Part shown: positions 62,640 through 64,000 of the stretch, piece by piece
Layout: every line of letters starts with the position of its first letter
How positions within the stretch are numbered: position 1 is the first letter of the stretch
Assembly: GCA_020635695.1 (NCBI GenBank)
Contig: JACJZH010000007.1
Span: forward strand, 1 to 64,000
Length of the DNA: 64,000 bases
Source: Flavobacteriales bacterium
GTDB lineage: Bacteria; Bacteroidota; Bacteroidia; Flavobacteriales_F; PHOS-HE28
Direction: 5' to 3'
Made by a program: the position numbers and the translations under genes
The notes under the pieces: model-generated
Told to the model about the DNA's origin: nothing
The model's database searches: none
The model's input: only the letters and a program-made list of their open reading frames with translations

Positions 62640-64000
62640 TCACTCCAGCACCACCGGCTGGTCCTTGGGGTGCTTCACGCTGTAGGTGAACTTCAGCTCC
62701 TTGGTCGTGCGCGGGTCCATGGGGATGCGCCAGGTGAGGCTGCCGCGGTCCTTGTCCACGGTGGCGCCGCCCTCGTCCTCCAGCTTCACCTCCACCTCGC
62801 TGCGGCTGCTGATCGGGATTGGTCCTGCAGGATCAGGTCCACCCTGGCGTTACCGGTGTTGCGCACGGTGATGTCCCAGCCGATGGTGACGGTCCGCTTT
62901 GCCGCCGATCACGGGCTTCTCGCTGTAGCCCTTGCGTTTCACGCGTTCCACCACGATGTTCTTGTCGCGCCCCAGGCTGATGTTGAGCGTGTCCTGCGGA
63001 CGGCTCAGGTCCAGGTGCGTGCGGCCCACGTAGGTGCCTTCGAAGAACACGTTGGCATCGCCGGGCAGCAGGGCCAGGTCCTCCCAGCCGGTCGTGCGGG
63101 CGTAGAGGAAGGCGTCGCGGTCCAGCTTGGGCGTGCAGTAGTGGGTGTAGGTGGCAGGCACGGTGTGGGTGCGCACGCCCACGGTGTGCGGGCGGCCGTC
63201 GGAAGGCACGGAGAAGGGCACGTCCAGCGTGTACTCGGTGGTGGTGGTGCGGTACACCACGGCCTGCCCGATCTCGGTGATGGCGGGTTCATCCTCCAGG
63301 TCCATGGCCACGTTGCCGGCGGCGGCAGGCGCCATCGCGCGACTGTCCATTTCCTCCCGGTACCTGCCCTTCGTTGAAATGGTCTCGAGCATGATCGGCT
63401 GCTCCAGCACCCAGGGTCGCAGGTTCGGCATGGTGCCGCCCAACGTGGGGTTGCCGCTGCTGAGGGCGATGTCCACCTTGTCCCAGTCCTCTCCGGTGTT
63501 GTTCACCAGCCGGGCCTTCATCAGCAGTTCGATGGGCTTGTCCACGCTGGTGGCGCGCAGGTCGTAGGCGGGTGTCCAGCCGGCGTTGTGCACGAAGTAG
63601 CCCAGGGTGAAGCGGGCCTGCACGGCGGCGGGTGCGCTCAACTCCACCACCACCTCACTGGTGGGCCGGGCCGCCTGGGCCTGCAACTGTTGCAATTGCT
63701 GGCGCAGCTTGGTGGCCTCCTCGTTGATGGCGGTGAGCTTCTCCTGTTGATCCAGCAAGCCCTTCTTCACGGCTGTCATGCGGGTCCGCACGTAGTCGTT
63801 CACGCCCTGCAGCTGGGTGGCGGAGACCCCGTTGTCCTGTCCGCCCACGGCCCAGTTCTTCAGCAGCAGCTGTTCCTCGTTCTGCCAGACCTGCTGGGTC
63901 GCCACCTCTACGTTGTAGTCGTGCTCCAGCTTCTTGATGCGTTCCTGCAGGTCCGTCACCTCCTGCTTGTTGGGACTTTCGCTCAGGTAATTCACGCGGT
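62640..64000 (-). CDS. DUF4139/mucoidy inhibitor-like protein (5' end outside window; two frameshifts)
   Basis: The gene runs off the right edge; the visible part is residues of a DUF4139 (YjhX/MuiA-like) protein. A coiled-coil region (DLQERIKKLEHDYNVEV through LQQLQAQAARPTSE) precedes a beta domain with ARFTLGYFVHNAGWTPAYDLRATSVDKPIELLMKARLVNNTGEDW, a standard DUF4139 core. One A is extra near 62899 (should be GGKRTVTIGWDITVRNTG) and one G missing near 62822 (should be QDQIPISSRSEVEVKLEDEGG). The C-terminus is VKHPKDQPVVLE, ending at 62640. Probably exported; role unknown. Confidence 0.8.

Overview
The window looks like chromosome of a GC-rich member of the Bacteroidota, most likely Flavobacteriales. 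The evidence is: secreted proteins ending in type 9 secretion (T9SS) sorting domains, the gliding genes gldB and gldC, a Bacteroidota-type mraZ-to-ftsZ cell-division cluster, promoter boxes of the form TAnnTTTG/TAnnTTCG just before many start codons, and no obvious Shine-Dalgarno sequences. No rRNA, tRNA, CRISPR array or prophage was seen.

Layout. 1-8.6 kb: the end of a repeat-rich T9SS type B protein, a Dpm1-like glycosyltransferase, a small lipoprotein, an SDR epimerase, tyrS, a badly broken T9SS protein gene, a LuxE-like acyl-protein synthase and a lipoprotein. 8.6-11.4 kb: a Na/Pi-cotransporter with a PhoU domain, divergent from a PhoR-like histidine kinase. 11.4-18.2 kb: two tandem 1.1-kilo-residue FG-GAP/ASPIC-UnbV lipoproteins. 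18.2-24 kb: a secreted endonuclease, a glycosyltransferase, trmB, an alkyltransferase-like gene, a STAS-like gene, the Fe-S carrier gene mrp/apbC and a NifU-domain gene. 23.7-26.6 kb: a two-subunit 2-oxoacid:ferredoxin oxidoreductase. 26.6-27.4 kb: a REP-associated tyrosine transposase flanked by REP palindromes.

27.4-48.4 kb is the core of the window. It runs nadE, a porin-like gene, gldB, gldC, ysxC, an alpha/beta hydrolase, and then the division and cell-wall cluster mraZ-rsmH-ftsL-ftsI-murE-mraY-murD-(orphan MurD C-terminal-like gene)-ftsW-murG-murC-ftsQ-ftsA-ftsZ, closed by a yqeY-like gene and a terminator hairpin. The cluster is preceded by MraZ boxes, so it is probably self-regulated by MraZ. 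Most genes overlap by 1-4 bases, as expected for translational coupling.

48.4-64 kb: a two-component system, a giant T9SS protein of eight 123-residue repeats with a recent 738-bp internal duplication, an RRM RNA-binding protein, a PrsW-like membrane protease, a HmuY-like/TonB receptor/HmuY-like locus that looks like heme capture, a fatty-acid desaturase, a small outer-membrane protein and a partial DUF4139 protein.

A strong caveat applies. Roughly 25 one-base indels interrupt otherwise intact genes, including essential ones (rsmH, ftsI, murE, murC, ftsZ). Many lie in homopolymers. This pattern fits uncorrected long-read errors better than gene decay. I annotate such genes as single CDSs across the break. 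The most unusual biological features are the stand-alone MurD C-terminal-like gene, the REP/RAYT unit, the second MraZ-box cluster, and the very short spacing between promoter boxes and start codons.
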